This document shows positions 19,401 to 31,256 of a stretch of 64,000 nucleotides of DNA, piece after piece. The position numbers were made by a program, and so were the translations under genes. The DNA lies in assembly GCF_040958095.1 (NCBI RefSeq), contig NC_091214.1, positions 11,088,722 through 11,152,721 of the forward strand, in the 5' to 3' direction. The notes beneath the pieces are model-generated. The model ran no database searches. It was not told where the DNA came from and worked only from the letters and a program-made list of their open reading frames with translations. Every line of letters starts with the position of its first letter. The stretch's first letter is position 1. The DNA comes from Procambarus clarkii (lineage: Eukaryota > Arthropoda > Malacostraca > Decapoda > Cambaridae).

Positions 19401-22353
19401 AGTGGAGTGTGGCAGGAGTGGTGGGTGGCAGTAGTGGGGGGGTTGAGGTAGTGAAGGGTGGCGATAGTGGAGGGTGGCGATAGTGGAGGGAGGCAGTCAT
19501 AAAGGGTGGCAGTAATGGAGGGTGGCGGTAGTGGAGGGTGGCAGAAGTAGAAAGTGGTGGTAGTTGAGGGTGGTGGTAGGGAAGGGTGGTGGAAGTGGGG
19601 GGGGGTGGCAGTAGTGGTGGGTGGCAATAGTGGAGGGTGGAAGTAGTGCAGGGTGGAGGTAGTGGAGGGTGGTGGTAGTGGAGTGTGGTGGTAGTGGAGT
19701 GTGGTGGTAGTGGAGTGTGGTGGTAGTGGAGTGTGGTGGCAGTGGAGTGTGGTGGCAGTGGAGTGTGGTGGCAGTGGAGTGTGGTGGTAGTGGAGGGTAG
19801 CAATAGTACAGGGTGGCAGTAGTGGAGGGTGGCAGTAGTGGAGGGTGGCGTTAGTGGAGGGTGGCAGTAGTGGAGTGTGGCAATAGTGGAGGGTGGCGTT
19901 AGTGGAGGGTGGCAGTAGTGCAGGATGGCAGAAGTAGAAAGTGGCGGTAGTTGAGGGTGGTGGTAGGGGAGGATGGTGGCGGTAGTGGAGGGTGGTGGTA
20001 GTAGTGGAGGGTGGCAGAAGTGCAGGGTGGCAGTAGTGGAGGGTTCTGTTAGTGGAGGATGGCAGTAGTGGAGGGTGGCAGTAGTAGAGAATTGCAGTAA
20101 TGGAGGGTATTGGTATTGGAGGGTGGTGTTATTGGAGGGTGGTGGTATTAGAGGGTGGCACTAGTGGAGGGTGGCGGCAATGGAGGGTGGTGGTAGTGGA
20201 GGGTGCTGGTAGTGGAGGGTGGTGGTAGTGGAGGTTTGTGGAGGATGTTGGTAGTGGGGAGTGGCGATAGTGGGGGGGTGGCTGTAGTGGGTGGGGGGTT
20301 GAGATAGTGAAGGGTGGCAATAGTCGATGGTAGTAGTAGTAGAGGGTGGCATTAGTATAGTGTGTCAGTAGTGGAGGGTGGCAGTAGTGGATGGCGGTAG
20401 TAGTGGAGGGGTGGCAGTAGTGGGTGGTAGTCGAAGTGGAGAGTGGAGGTATTGGAGGGTGGTAATAGTGGAGGGTGGCAGTAGTGAAGGGTAGCAATAG
20501 TGCAGGGTGGCAGTAGTAAAGGGTGGCAGTAGTGGAGGGTGGCTGTAGTAGAGGGTGGAGGTAGTGGAAGGTAGTGGTTGTGGAGGGAGGCAGTAGTGGA
20601 GGGTGGCAGTATTGGAGGGTGGCACTAGTGGAGGGTGGCAGTAGTGGAGGGTGGCGTTAGTGAAGGGTGGCAGTAGTGCAGGTTGGCCGTAGTGGAGGGT
20701 AGTGGTAGTGGAGGGTGGCAGTAGTGGAGGGTGGTGGTAGTAGTGGAGGGTGGCAGTAGTGGAGGGTGGCAGTAGTGGAGGGTGGCAGTAGTAGAGAATT
20801 GCAGTAATAGGGGGTATTGGTATTGGAGGGTGGCAGTAGTGGAGGGTGGTGGTATTGGAGGGTGGCACTAGTGGAGGGTGGCTGTAGTGGAGGGTGGCGG
20901 TATTGGAGGGTGGCAGTAGTGGAGGGTGGCAGTATTGGAGGGTAGCAGTAGTAGAGGTTGGAGGTAGTGGAGGGTAGTGGTTGTGGAGGGAGGCAGTAGT
21001 GGAGGGTGGTGGTATTGGAGGGTGACAGTAGTGGAGGGTGGCGGTAGTGGAGGGTGGCGGTAGTGGAGGGTGGCAGTAGTGGAGGTTAGTGGTAGTGGAG
21101 AGTGGCAGTAGTAAATGTGGCGGTAGTGGAGGGTGGTGGTAGGGGAGGATGGTGGCAGTGGAAGGTGGCAGTAGTGGAGAGTAGTGATAGTGGAGGGTGG
21201 CAGTAGTAGAAAGTGGCGGTAGTGGACGGTAGTGGTTGGAGAGGGTGGTGGATATGGAGGGTGGCGGTAGTGGAGGGTGGTGGTATTGGAGGATGGCGGT
21301 AGTGGAGGGTGGCAGTAGTGGAGGGTGGAGGTAGTGCAAGGTGGCAGTAATAGAGGGTGGCAGTAATGGAGGGTGGCAGTAGTGCAAGGTGGCAGTAGTG
21401 GAGGGTGGCAGTAGTGGAGGGTGGATGTATTGGAGGGTGGCGGTAGTGGAGGGTGGCGGTAGTGGAGTGTGGCAGTAGTGGAGGGTGGTGGTAGTGGAGG
21501 GTGGCGGTAGTGGAGGGTGGCCTGTAGTGGGGGTTGGCGGTAGTGTAGGGTGGCAGTAGTGGAGGGTGGCAGTAGTGGAGGGTGGCAGTTGTAGAGGGTA
21601 GCAGTTTTGGAGACTGTCAGTAGTGGAGGGTGGCAGTAGCATAGTATGTGAGTAGTGGAGGGTAGCAGTAGTGGATGGTGGTCGTAGTGAAGGGTGGCGG
21701 TAGTGCAGGGTGGGAGTAGTAGAGGGTGGAAGTAGTGGAGGGTGGCGGTAGTGGAGGGTGGCAATAGTGGATGGTGGCAGTAGTGGAGGGTGGTGGTAGT
21801 GGAGTGTGGCATTAGTGGAGGGTGGCAGTAGTCGAGGATGGTGGTAGTGGAGGGAGGCAGTAGTGGAGGGTGGCGGTAGTGCCGAGTGGCAGCAGTAGAG
21901 GGTAGCAGTAGTGGAGGGTGGAGGTAGTGCAAGGTGGCAGTAGTAGAGGGTGGCAGTATTGGAGAGTGGCAGTAGTGGAGGGTGGCAGTAGTATAGTGTG
22001 TCAGTAGTGGAGGGTGGCAGTAGTGGAGGGTGGCAGTAGTGGAGGTTGGCAGTATTGGAGAGTGGCAGAAGTGGAGGGTGGCAGTAGTGGAAGGTAGCAG
22101 TAGTGGATGGTAGTCGAAGTGGAGGTTGGCAGTATTGGAGAGTGGCAGTAGTGGAGGGTGGCAGTAGTGGAGGGTGGTAGTAGTTAAGGGTGGCAGTAGC
22201 GGAGGGTGGAGGTAGTGCAGGGTGGCAGTAGTAGAGGGTGGCAGTAGTGGAGGGTGGTAGTAGTTAAGGGTGGCAGTAGTGCAAGGTGGCAGTAGTGGAG
22301 GGTAGCAGTAGTAGAGGATGGCAGTAATGGAGGGTAGTGGTAGTAGTGGGTGG
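16452..22353. repeat. 16-bp G-rich minisatellite, segment B
   Basis: Same unit and strand as segment A. It includes a ~300-bp run of GGAGTGGAGTGTGGCG variants (19140-19420). Positions 17866-18490 repeat 112-740 of segment A almost base for base, and 20235-20690 repeat 51300-51660 of segment D. It stops at the LTR element with GGTGG (22349-22353) as the target duplicate. Confidence 0.96.
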
Positions 22354-23364
22354 TGTTACGGACCCGGATCCAGCGTCCGAGTACGGAGCAGTGACGACCG
22401 CGCCATCTGTGGGTCAGCTCCCGAAGCCCCCTCCAAATGGACGACGACACCTGGCGAGGACAAGGCGTACTGGCCACAAGGGCCAGTTTCCAGTCCGGTT
22501 CAGCTCACAACACAGCCGCTGCTGACCTCTGGTGAGGTGGTGCTCAGACAACAGCGCTGTCTATGGAGTGGATACGTCGGACGTTTGTGTCTGAGCCTGT
22601 AAGTGAGGTGCTTTAGTGTGTCCCTGTTATTGATGACGTGTCTGCTTACAGAGTCGACCTGGGACTGCTGTAAGGGAAGTTGAGTGAGTCTGCTTAAGGC
22701 AGCCGTCCCCATACCTTGTGCTTTGCTGCAGCAGCTGTGAGTCGCCTCCCGGATGAACACTGTGGTGTTACCCTGCCTGTGAAGTGGCAGTGAAGGATTG
22801 TCGTACCCGGGACCGACTGCTGGAGACGATTGACCACTGGGGTATTGTGGACAGGAGAGTGTTCTGTGGTATCACACGAGGCTCCTGACTAGGGCGCTAC
22901 CCTAGTATCGCTCGTGGAGTGGCCTGAACAGCGTTGCTGATCCGGAACCTGCCAGCAGCTTGCTGGACTTGTGGTTGACGGCCTCCACGGCGGTGCCCCA
23001 GTGGAACTGTGTTTTGGCTGGCCTGTGTCAGGGGTAGACTCAGCTTGATCGAAGGATTCGTCAAGAGACCACGAGAGCACCGAGGACTTGGCACCAAGAG
23101 GATCCAGCGTCTTCAGGAGAAGACGACTGTGTATATACTTCCCCTGTGTAGTGTTAATACCCCTCCCCCTGTGTAACTTTTATATATTACTTATTGGTGA
23201 AGGTAATTATAATCTTAAGTTTTTGCCTTTCTTTCCCTTCCCCTTATATTTTACTTGTGTCACGGATCTCATCCCTTGAAAGCCACTACTGGCTTGGGGC
23301 CGGATACCCTTCCTCTAATAACATCAGAGTACGAACCCAGTGGCGACCCGAGAGGGCCGTAACA
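22354..23364 (+). repeat. 5' LTR
   Basis: 1011 bp, TGTTACGGACCCGG at the start and GGCCGTAACA at the end. It matches 26851-27861 except for scattered substitutions, for example GCGCTGTCT against GCGCCATCT near 22555. Frames inside it that appear to encode proteins are duplicated in the 3' LTR and are not genes. Confidence 0.95.
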
Positions 23365-23368
23365 TAAT

Positions 23369-23386
23369 TGGCATCCCCAGCGGGAT
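23369..23386 (+). promoter_or_regulatory. Primer-binding site
   Basis: TGGCATCCCCAGCGGGAT begins 4 nt after the 5' LTR and starts with TGG, complementary to a tRNA CCA end. Which tRNA primes it cannot be decided by eye. Confidence 0.7.
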
Positions 23387-23498
23387 CCGTCCCCTTGTTA
23401 AGTATGTTTGACAGGGGTGGTGAAGTGGCGTAATCCCTGTATATAATTCCCCCTGTGTGTGACGATTGGGACGTTATACGTCCTGTGCGATGCTCAAG

Positions 23499-23745
23499 AG
23501 TGACTAAGTGCGATATTGTGCAGTGCGGTGCTCGCTGTGATTAAGTGCAATATTGTGTAGTGCGGTGCTCGGCGTGATTCAGTGCAATATTGTAGAGCGA
23601 AGTGTTCGCTGGGATTCAGTGCAATATTGTGTAGTGCGGTGCCCGAAGTAATTACGTGCAATATTGGCAAGTGAGGTGCCTGGTGCGATAAAGTGCAATA
23701 TTGGCGTAGAACAGTGCTCGGTGCGTTAAGTGCTAACGTGAAAGC
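23499..23745 (+). repeat. Tandem repeats in the retrotransposon 5' leader
   Basis: About six imperfect copies of a ~40-43-bp unit containing GTGCAATATTG and GTGCGGTGCTCG. It lies between the primer-binding site and the gag ATG, where packaging or translation-control signals are usual. Confidence 0.8.
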
Positions 23746-23783
23746 GGTGTGTTAAGTGCTAGTTAAGTGTTCCGTCTGTGACA

Positions 23784-25775
23784 ATGGCAGAAAAAGCTAC
23801 CATCGATGATCTGGACGATGTTCAGGCTTTTCTGAACAGAGAGGACTGTCTTGCCAGATTAAAATATCTGAGCAAACCGGAACTTGTACTAGTGAGCGCC
23901 TACCTGGAGATCAAGATCCATGCCAGTGATTCCCGTGTGGAGATCTTGTCCAAGGTTCACCGGCATTTGAAGGCAGAAGAGAAACAGGAAGGCGAGACTC
24001 CTAGTATAAAGGAAGGTGAGAAAATAGCTTCCACTGAACAGGAAGGTAAGAGCAGTGAAGTCGAAAGTGATGAGAGTGAACTAAATATAAGTGTGCTTAC
24101 TGTGAAAATGCGTGAACTAGAGATCCATCGAGAAATAGAATGGAAAAAGCTAGAGATCGCTATAGAGAGAGAAGAGGAAGCGAGAAAGAGAGTAGATAAG
24201 AAATTAGAAATGGAAAGAGAAAGACAAGAAATGGAAAGAGAGAGATTGAGAAAAGAATTAGAGATACGACGTTTAGAATTAGAACGAGAAGAAAGAAGAG
24301 AAGAGTGAGAAAGAGAAGAAAAACGAGAAAGAGAAGAGAAACAAAGAGAAGAGCGAGAAAGAGAAGAGAAACGAGAAAGAGAACAGCGAGAGAGAGAAGA
24401 AAACGAAAGACAGACACAACATGAACTAGAAGTATTACGATTAGGCGGTGGTCGGAGGCAAACAACGGACACCAGCAGTTTCGATCCGGTAAGGAACATC
24501 AAAATGGTCCCAAAATTCAACGAGAGGGAAGTTTCGAAGTTCTTCGCAGCCTTCGAGAAAGTCGCTGCCTCTTTGGAGTGGCCAAGGGAGAATTGGGCCA
24601 TCATGATACAGTCAGTCTTGACTGGGAAGGCCCAAATCGCCTACTCCACGTTATCCCTTGACGACTCCGGCGATTACGACAGGGTGAAGAAAGTGGTGCT
24701 CATGGCGTACCAATTGGTACCTGAGGCGTACAGGCAAAAGTTCAGAAACCTGAAGAAGACCTCAGAGCACACGTTCACCGAATTCGCCACAATCAAGGAG
24801 CGACTTTTTCAGGAATGGTGTGCCTCTCGGAAGGTGGAGACCAAAGAAGACCTCGAGCAGCTCATACTGCTAGAGGACTTCAAAGACTGTCTGTCTGGAG
24901 ACCTGAAGACGTACTTAGAGGAGCAGCAGGTAGAGACCTTGAGTGCGGCAGCCACCATGGCTGAGGAATACATCCTGACGCATAGGCCTTCTGCTAAGTA
25001 CGTCCCAAGGCATTACCAACGCCGGTTTGACAAACCTCAGGACGAAGAAGAGACCCCCGTCCCACGAAGCGCTAAGAAGACGCCCCCAAGTAGCCCTCGA
25101 AGGAAAAGTCCTAGCAGTCCGAAACACCGGAGTCCGAGGAGGAATGTGGTGAGCTGGACCTGTGGGCAGAAAGGGCATGTAGCTGCTATGTGCCGAGGCA
25201 GAAGAGGTGGCAGCGCACGTAGGGAGGTGATGATGATGAGCTGTGTGATACCACCAGCAGGAAGCCAGTCGACGACGACGCAGGAAGGATCAAGTTTGGT
25301 CGCCCCTCACACTTCAAGCGGGTATGTAACGAGTGATCATACTGGTAGATCTGTAGTAGTGCTCAGAGATAGTGGAGCAGCCCAGTCCCTGATCGTGAGA
25401 AGCTCGTTACCCGAGGGAGTAAGTGTGGACGGGAGACAACAGGTTGTCCTCGTTGGGTTTCCAAGGACGCAGTACATCGCCCCCTTAGTGCCAGTACATC
25501 TCGACTCGCCTTATTTCAGCGGCACATGTGCGTTGGCAGTAGTCGATACCCTGCCTGTAGCTGGGATTGACGTGGTACTAGCCAACGACTTGGTATCGGA
25601 TTGGAGCACCAATCATCCCAAGATTGCGGACGAGTCGGCCAGAACAGCAAGGTCTGAGGTAACGACAGGCAGTGGTAATGTCCAGGTAAAGACAGACCCG
25701 GATTTAGGTATGTTTAATCCTTCCTCTCGCCTACAGATTGACGACAGAGTCTACGGTCTTCTAGCAGTCTCCTGA
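23784..25775 (+). pseudogene. gag: gag with protease-like end, interrupted by one in-frame TGA
   Basis: From ATG 23784 the frame has a short globular N-terminus (MAEKATIDDLDDVQAFL), then a long E/R-rich coiled coil. A TGA at 24306-24308 interrupts it and the same frame continues open to 25775. The second part has a SCAN/capsid-like segment (FNEREVSKFFAAFEKVAASL), an SR/P-rich linker, a zinc-knuckle relic (WTCGQKGHVAAMC) in which the first Cys of the CCHC pattern is Ser, and an aspartic protease-like VVLRDSGAAQSLI. A CGA-to-TGA change would explain the stop, because the surrounding coiled coil is full of CGA codons. The gene would make a capsid polyprotein if the stop were read through. Confidence 0.8.
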
Positions 25776-25806
25776 TTCTTCTCCCAACGAGGAACATGAG
25801 GTTACG

Positions 25807-26850
25807 ATGGCAGAAGTACCTGAGCAAGAAGAGAGGCCTTGTGTGCAGGCACCCACGGATACCAACGAGTCTGGAGCGAAGGCGGATGTGTACTTGCGGT
25901 ATGGCAAGATACAGCGTTCATTGAACCGGCCAGAGATTCCCCAGATGTCAGAGGTATGTGAGGTGTGTTCGAAAGGTCTAGAGCCCTCTTCAGTCCAAAC
26001 CAGGCTAGTGGATATTGCCGGCTATGGACATAACAAGCTCATGAAACTTGTCCCTAAGGTAGCCAAATGTTTCTTAGCGTTTTTTTTTATTCTTATGTGT
26101 GTTCTCAGTAAGGATCAGTGGACGACCCGAAGGATGATGGCTCCCTTGAACATCGTGAAAAGGTCCCAGGGATTGGAGACGTGCACAGTGAGTGTTGCAG
26201 TCGAAGAAGGGACCTGGAAGGTAATGGTAGATACAGGAGGTACGAGATACGATAATATGAGTGACTGTTTCCGGCAGGTTGACACCCCCCGCGTGATTGC
26301 TGACCCTCAATACAGCGTTATACGGAACGTTGGTCGACCTGACGGTGGCAAAGCGAATGCCATCTTCGGTGTGCAAGCAGCCCTGTTGGAACTAGGTGTG
26401 AGCCTAGTAGGGGCGTCTGCAGTAAGTACTGACTTGCCCACTGTCGCTGTCACTCTGAATTATCAGACCCCTGTATTCCAGGTTCCTGTCTCCCTGAAGG
26501 ACTACCGGACCGGCACCAGAAATGCCGTCTGTGGCCAGCCATCATCGGTGCCACGACATAGGGAAGTGTCGAGTCGCCCCACATCGTGTCTACACCGATC
26601 CTTACTCGAGAGATGTGAGATGAAGCCCCTGCTTGACAACGCAGTGGAGATGTGGACGATTACATCAGGCAAGTCATTGCCTTCCATCTGCAAGTTCCCG
26701 TTGTGCCGGAATTGCCCAGTAGGACAGTTCTGTGGACGAGACAGCCTCGCCGTTCCAGTTTTCAGTATAAGTGAGTCCATTTGGAGTTGTGTCCCTGTAC
26801 TAATTTGGTTTGTAATTCTCTTTCTAACCAAATTCTTTTTGGTGGGGAGG
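25807..26850 (+). other. Unrecognised open frame between gag and the 3' LTR
   Basis: An open frame (MAEVPEQEERPC...) in a different phase from gag, running on into the 3' LTR. It has a hydrophobic stretch CFLAFFFILMCVL, a VMVDTGG segment that could be a second protease relic or chance, a Cys-rich patch, and a strongly hydrophobic end (WSCVPVLIWFVILFL) just before the purine tract. No RT, RNase H or integrase motif is visible. It may be a remnant of env or of the ends of a deleted pol; I cannot assign it. Confidence 0.4.
26841..26850 (+). promoter_or_regulatory. Polypurine tract
   Basis: GGTGGGGAGG directly precedes the 3' LTR and is nearly all purine, as expected for the plus-strand primer site. 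Confidence 0.75.
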
Positions 26851-27861
26851 TGTTACGGACCCGGATCCAGCGTCCGAGCACGGAGCAGTGATGCCCGCGC
26901 CATCTGTGGGTCAGCTCCCGAAACCCCCTCCAAATGGACGACGACACCTGGCGAGGACAAGGCGTACTGGCCACAAGGGCCAGTTTCCAGTCCGGTTCAG
27001 CTCACAACACAGCCGCTGCTGACCTCTGGTGAGGTGGTGCTCAGACAACAGCGCCATCTATGGAGTGGATACGTCGGGCGTTTGTGTCTGAGCCTATAAG
27101 TGAGGTGCTTTAGTGTGTCCCTGTTATTGATGACGTGTCTGCTTACAGAGTCGACCTGGGACTGCTGTAAGGGAAGTTGAGTGAGTCTGCCCAAGGCAGC
27201 CGTCCCCATACCTTGTGCTTTGCTGCAGCAGCTGTGAGTCGCCTCCCGGATGAACACTGTGATGTTACCCTGCCTGTGAAGTGGCAGTGAAGGATTGTCG
27301 TACCCGGGACCGACTGCTGGAGACGATTGACCACTGGGGTATTGTGGACAGGAGAGTGTTCTGTGGTATCACACGAGGCTCCTGACTAGGGCGCTACCCT
27401 AGTATCGCTCGTGGAGTGGCCTGAACAGCGTTGCTGATCCGGAACCTGCCAGCAGCTTGCTGGACTTGTGGTTGACGGCCTCCACGGCGGTGCCAAAGTG
27501 GAACTGTGTTTTGGCTGGCCTGTGTCAGGGGTAGACTCAGCTTAATCGAAGGATTCGTCAAGAGACCACGAGAGCACCGAGGACTTGGCACCAAGAGGAT
27601 CCAGCGTCTTCAGGAGAAGACGACTATGTATATACTTCCCCTGTGTAGTGTTAATACCCCTCCCCCTGTGTAACTTTTATATATTACTTATTGGTGAAGG
27701 TAATTATAATCTTAAGTTTTTGCCTTTCTTTCCCTTCCCCTTATATTTTACTTGCGTCACGGATCTCATCCCTTGAAAGCCACTACTGGCTTGGGGCCGG
27801 ATACCCTTCCTCTAATAACATCAGAGTACGAACCCAGTTGCGACCCGAGAGGGCCATAACA
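26851..27861 (+). repeat. 3' LTR
   Basis: 1011 bp, the second copy of 22354-23364. The duplicate GGTGG follows at once, and the minisatellite resumes in phase. Confidence 0.95.
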
Positions 27862-30800
27862 GGTGGCAGTAGAGGAGGGTGGTGGTATTGGAGGGTGGCA
27901 CTAGTGGAGGATGGTGGTATTGGAGGGTGGCACTAGTGGAGGGTGGTGGTAGTGGAGGGTGGTGGTAGTGGAGGGTGGCGGTAGTGGAGGGTGCCATTAG
28001 TGCAGGGTGGCAGTAGTAGAGGATGGCAGTAATAGAGGGTAGTGGTAATGGAGGGTGGCAGTAGAGGAGGGTGGTGGTATTGGAGGGTGGCAGTAGTGGA
28101 AGGTGGTGGCAGTATTGGAGGGTGGCAGTAGTGGAGGGTGACGTTAGTGCACCGTGGCAGTAGCGGAGGGTGGCAGTAGTGGAGGGTGGATGTATTAGAG
28201 GGTGGCGGTAGTGGAGGGTGGCAGTAGTGGAGGGTGGCGGTAGTGGAGGGTGGCCTGTAGTGGGGGTTGGCGGTAGTGTAGGGTGGCAGTAGTGGAGGGT
28301 GGCAATAGTGGAGGGTGGCAGTAGTAGAGGGTGGCAGTTTTGGAGAGTGTCAGTAGTGGTGGGTGGCAGTAGCATAGTATGTGAGTAGTGGAGGGTAGCA
28401 GTAGTGGATGGTGGTCGTAGTGGAGGGTGGCGGTAGTTCAGGGTGGGAGTAGTAGAGGGTGGAAGTAGTGGAGGGTGGCAGTAGTGGATGGTGGCAGTAG
28501 TGGAGGGTGGTGGTAGTGGAGTGTGGCATTAGGGGAGGGTGGCGGTATTGGAGGGTGGCGGTAGTCGAGGATGGCGGTTGTGGAGGGTGGCAGTAGTGGA
28601 TGGTGGCAGTAGTGGAGGGTGGTGGTAGTGGAGTGTGGCATTAGTGGAGGGTGGCGGTATTGGAGGGTGGCGGTAGTCGAGGATGGCGGTAGTGGAGGGA
28701 GGCAGTAGTGTAGGGTGGCAGTAGTGGAGGGTGGCGGTAGTGCCGAGTGGCATTAGTGGAGGGTGGCGGTAGTGCCGAGTGGCATTAGTGTAGGGTGGCA
28801 GTAGTGGAGGGTAGCAGTAGTGGAGGGTGGCAGTATTGGAGAGTGGCAGTAGTGGATGGTAGTCGAAGTGGAGGGTGGCAGTAGTGGAGGTTGGCAGTAT
28901 TGGAGAGTGGCAGTAGTGGAGGGTGGCAGTAGTGGAGGGTGGCAGTCATGGAGGGTGGCAGTAGTGGAGGGTGGCAGTAGTGGAGGGTGGAGGTTGTGGA
29001 GGGTGGAGATTGTGGAGGGTGGCAAAAGTGCAGGGTGGCAGTAGTGGAGGGTGGTAGTAGTGGAGGGTGGCAGTAGTGGTGGGTGGCAGTAGTGGAGGGT
29101 GGCAGTAGTGGAGGTTGGCAGTAGTGGAGAGTGGCAGAAGTGGAGGGTGGCAGTAGTGGAAGGTAGCAGTAGTGGATGGTAGTCGAAGTGGAGGGTGGCA
29201 GTAGTGGAGGTTGGCAGTATTGGAGAGTGGCAGTAGTGGAGGGTGGCAGTAGTGGAGGGTGGCAGTAGTCCTGAATGGCCGTAGTGGGAGGTTGAGGTAG
29301 TGAAGGGTGGCAGTAGTATAGTGTGTCGGTAGAGGATGGTGGTCGAAGTAGTGGAGGGTGGCAGTAGTGGAGGGTAGCAGTAGTGGATAGTGGTCGTAGT
29401 GCAGGGTGGCAGTAGTAGAGGGTAGCAGTAGTGGAGGGTGGTGGTAGTAGAGTGGGGCATTAGTGGAGGGTGGCGGAAGTAGAGGATGGCGGTAGTGCAG
29501 GGTGGCGGTAGTGCAGAGTGGCAGTAGTAGAGGGTGGCAGTAGTGGAGGGTGGCAGAAGTCGAGGATGGCGGTAGTGGAGGGTGGCAGTAGTGGAGGGTA
29601 GCAGTATTGGATGGTGGTCGTAGAGGAGGGTGGCAGTAGTGCAGGGTGGTGGTAGTGGAGGTGGCAGTAGTAGAGGGTGGCAGTAGTGGAGGGTGGTGGT
29701 AGTGGAGTGTAGCATTAGTGGAGGGTGGCTGCAGTGGAGGGTGGCGGTAGTCGAGGATGGCGGTAGTGGAGGGTGGCAGTAGTGGAGGGTGGTAGTAGTA
29801 GAGGGTGGTGGTAGTGGAGGGTGGCGGTAGTGGAGGGTGGCAGTAGTGGAGTGTGGCAGTAGTGGAGGTTGGAGGTAGTGGAGGGTGGCGGTAGTGCAGG
29901 GTGGCAGTAGTGGAGGATGGCAGTAGTGGAGGGTGGCAGTAGAAGAGAATGGCAGTAATAAAGGGTAGTGGTAGTGGAGGGTGTCAATAGTAGAGGGTGG
30001 TGGTATTGGAGGGTGGCACTTGTGAAGGTTGGTGGTAGTGGAGGGTGGCGGTAGTGGAGGGTGGCGGTAGTGGAGAATGGCGGAAGTGGAGGGTGGCAAT
30101 TGTGGAGCTTGGTGGTAGTGGAGGGTGGCAGTAGTGGAGGGAGGCAGTAGTGGAGGGTGCTGGTAGTGGAGGGTGCTGGTAGTGGAGGGTGCTGGTAGTG
30201 GATGGTGCTGGTAGTGGAGGGTGGCAGTAGTGCAGGGTGGTAGTAGTGGAGGATGGCAGTAATAGAGGGTAGTGGTAATGGAGGGTGGCAGTAGAGGAGG
30301 GTGGTGGTATTGGAGGGTGGTGGTATTGGAGGGTTGCAGTAGTGGAGGGTGGCAGTATTGGTGAGTGGCAGTAGTGGAGGGTGGCAGTAGTGGAGGGTAG
30401 CAGTAGTATAGTATGTGAGTAGTGGAGGGTGGTCGTAGTGGAGGGTGGCGGTAGTGCAGGGTGGCGGTAGTGCAGGGTGGCAGTAGTAGAGGGTGGAACA
30501 GTGGAGGGTGGTGGTAGTAGCGTGGGGCAATAGTGGAGGGTGGCGGAAGTCGAGGAAGGCGGTAGTGGAGGGTGGCGATAGTGGAGGGTGGCGGTAGTTG
30601 AGGATGGCGGTAGTTGAGGGTGGTGGTAGTGGAGGGTGGCATTAGTGGAGGGTGGCAGTAGTGGAGCGTGGTGGTAGTGGAGTGTAGCATTAGTGGAGGG
30701 TGGCAGCAGTGGAGGGTGGCGGCAGTCGAGGATGGCGGTAGTGGAGGATGGCGGTAGTGGAGGGTAGCAGTAGTGGATGGTGGTCGTAGTGGAGGGTGGC

Positions 30801-31245
30801 GGTAGTGGAGGGTGGTGGTAGTGCAGGGTGGCAGTTTTGGAGGGTGGCTGTAGTAGAGGGTGGTAGAAGTGGAGGGTGGTGGTAGTGGAGGGTGGTGGTA
30901 GTGGAGGGTGGTGGAAGTGGAGGGTGGTGGTGGTGGTAGTGGAAGATGGCGGTAGTGGAGGGTGCCGGTAGTGGAGGGTGGCGGTCATGGAGGGTGGCAG
31001 TAGTGGAGGGTGGCAGTATTGGAGAGTGGCAGTAGTGGAGGGTGGCAGTAGTATAGTGTGTCAGTAGTATATGGTGTTCGAAGTAGTGGAGGAGGGTAGT
31101 AGTGGAGGGTGGCAGTAGAAAAGAATGGCAGTAATAAAGGGTAGTGGTAGTGGAGGGTGTCAATAGTAGAGGGTGGTGGTATTGGAGGGTGGCACTTGTG
31201 GAGCTTGGCGGTGGTGGAGGATGCCGTTATTGGAGGGTGGCAGTA
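27862..31245. repeat. 16-bp G-rich minisatellite, segment C
   Basis: The same array continues after the LTR element. Blocks from segment B recur here, for example the run near 27995-28440 resembles 21340-21730. It ends ...GGGTGGCAGTA at the left boundary of the 17.8-kb insertion. The minus-strand frames through it are repeat artefacts. Confidence 0.96.
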
Positions 31246-31256
31246 CCCAGCAAACA

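Larger units (their letters stand above)
22354..27861 (+). mobile_element. LTR retrotransposon lacking pol (Ty3/gypsy-like, non-autonomous)
   Basis: A 5508-bp element with two 1011-bp LTRs (TGTTACGGACC...TAACA), target duplicate GGTGG on both sides (22349-22353, 27862-27866), a tRNA primer-binding site right after the 5' LTR and a G-rich purine tract right before the 3' LTR. The internal 3486 bp hold a damaged gag, an aspartic-protease-like region and an unrecognised frame. No reverse transcriptase, RNase H or integrase motifs were found, so mobility would need proteins from another copy. The LTRs differ at only a few positions, pointing to a recent insertion. Confidence 0.93.

Noticed and set aside
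22354..23364. Several 60-100 codon frames on both strands of the LTRs
   Set aside because: Present identically in both LTRs with no family resemblance; LTR sequence explains them.
1..31245. Many long minus-strand frames (up to 645 codons) encoding PPSTTATLHYCH repeats
   Set aside because: They follow from a 16-bp stop-free repeat read in any phase. They overlap each other in several frames, have no splice or promoter context and change frame with each irregular unit.
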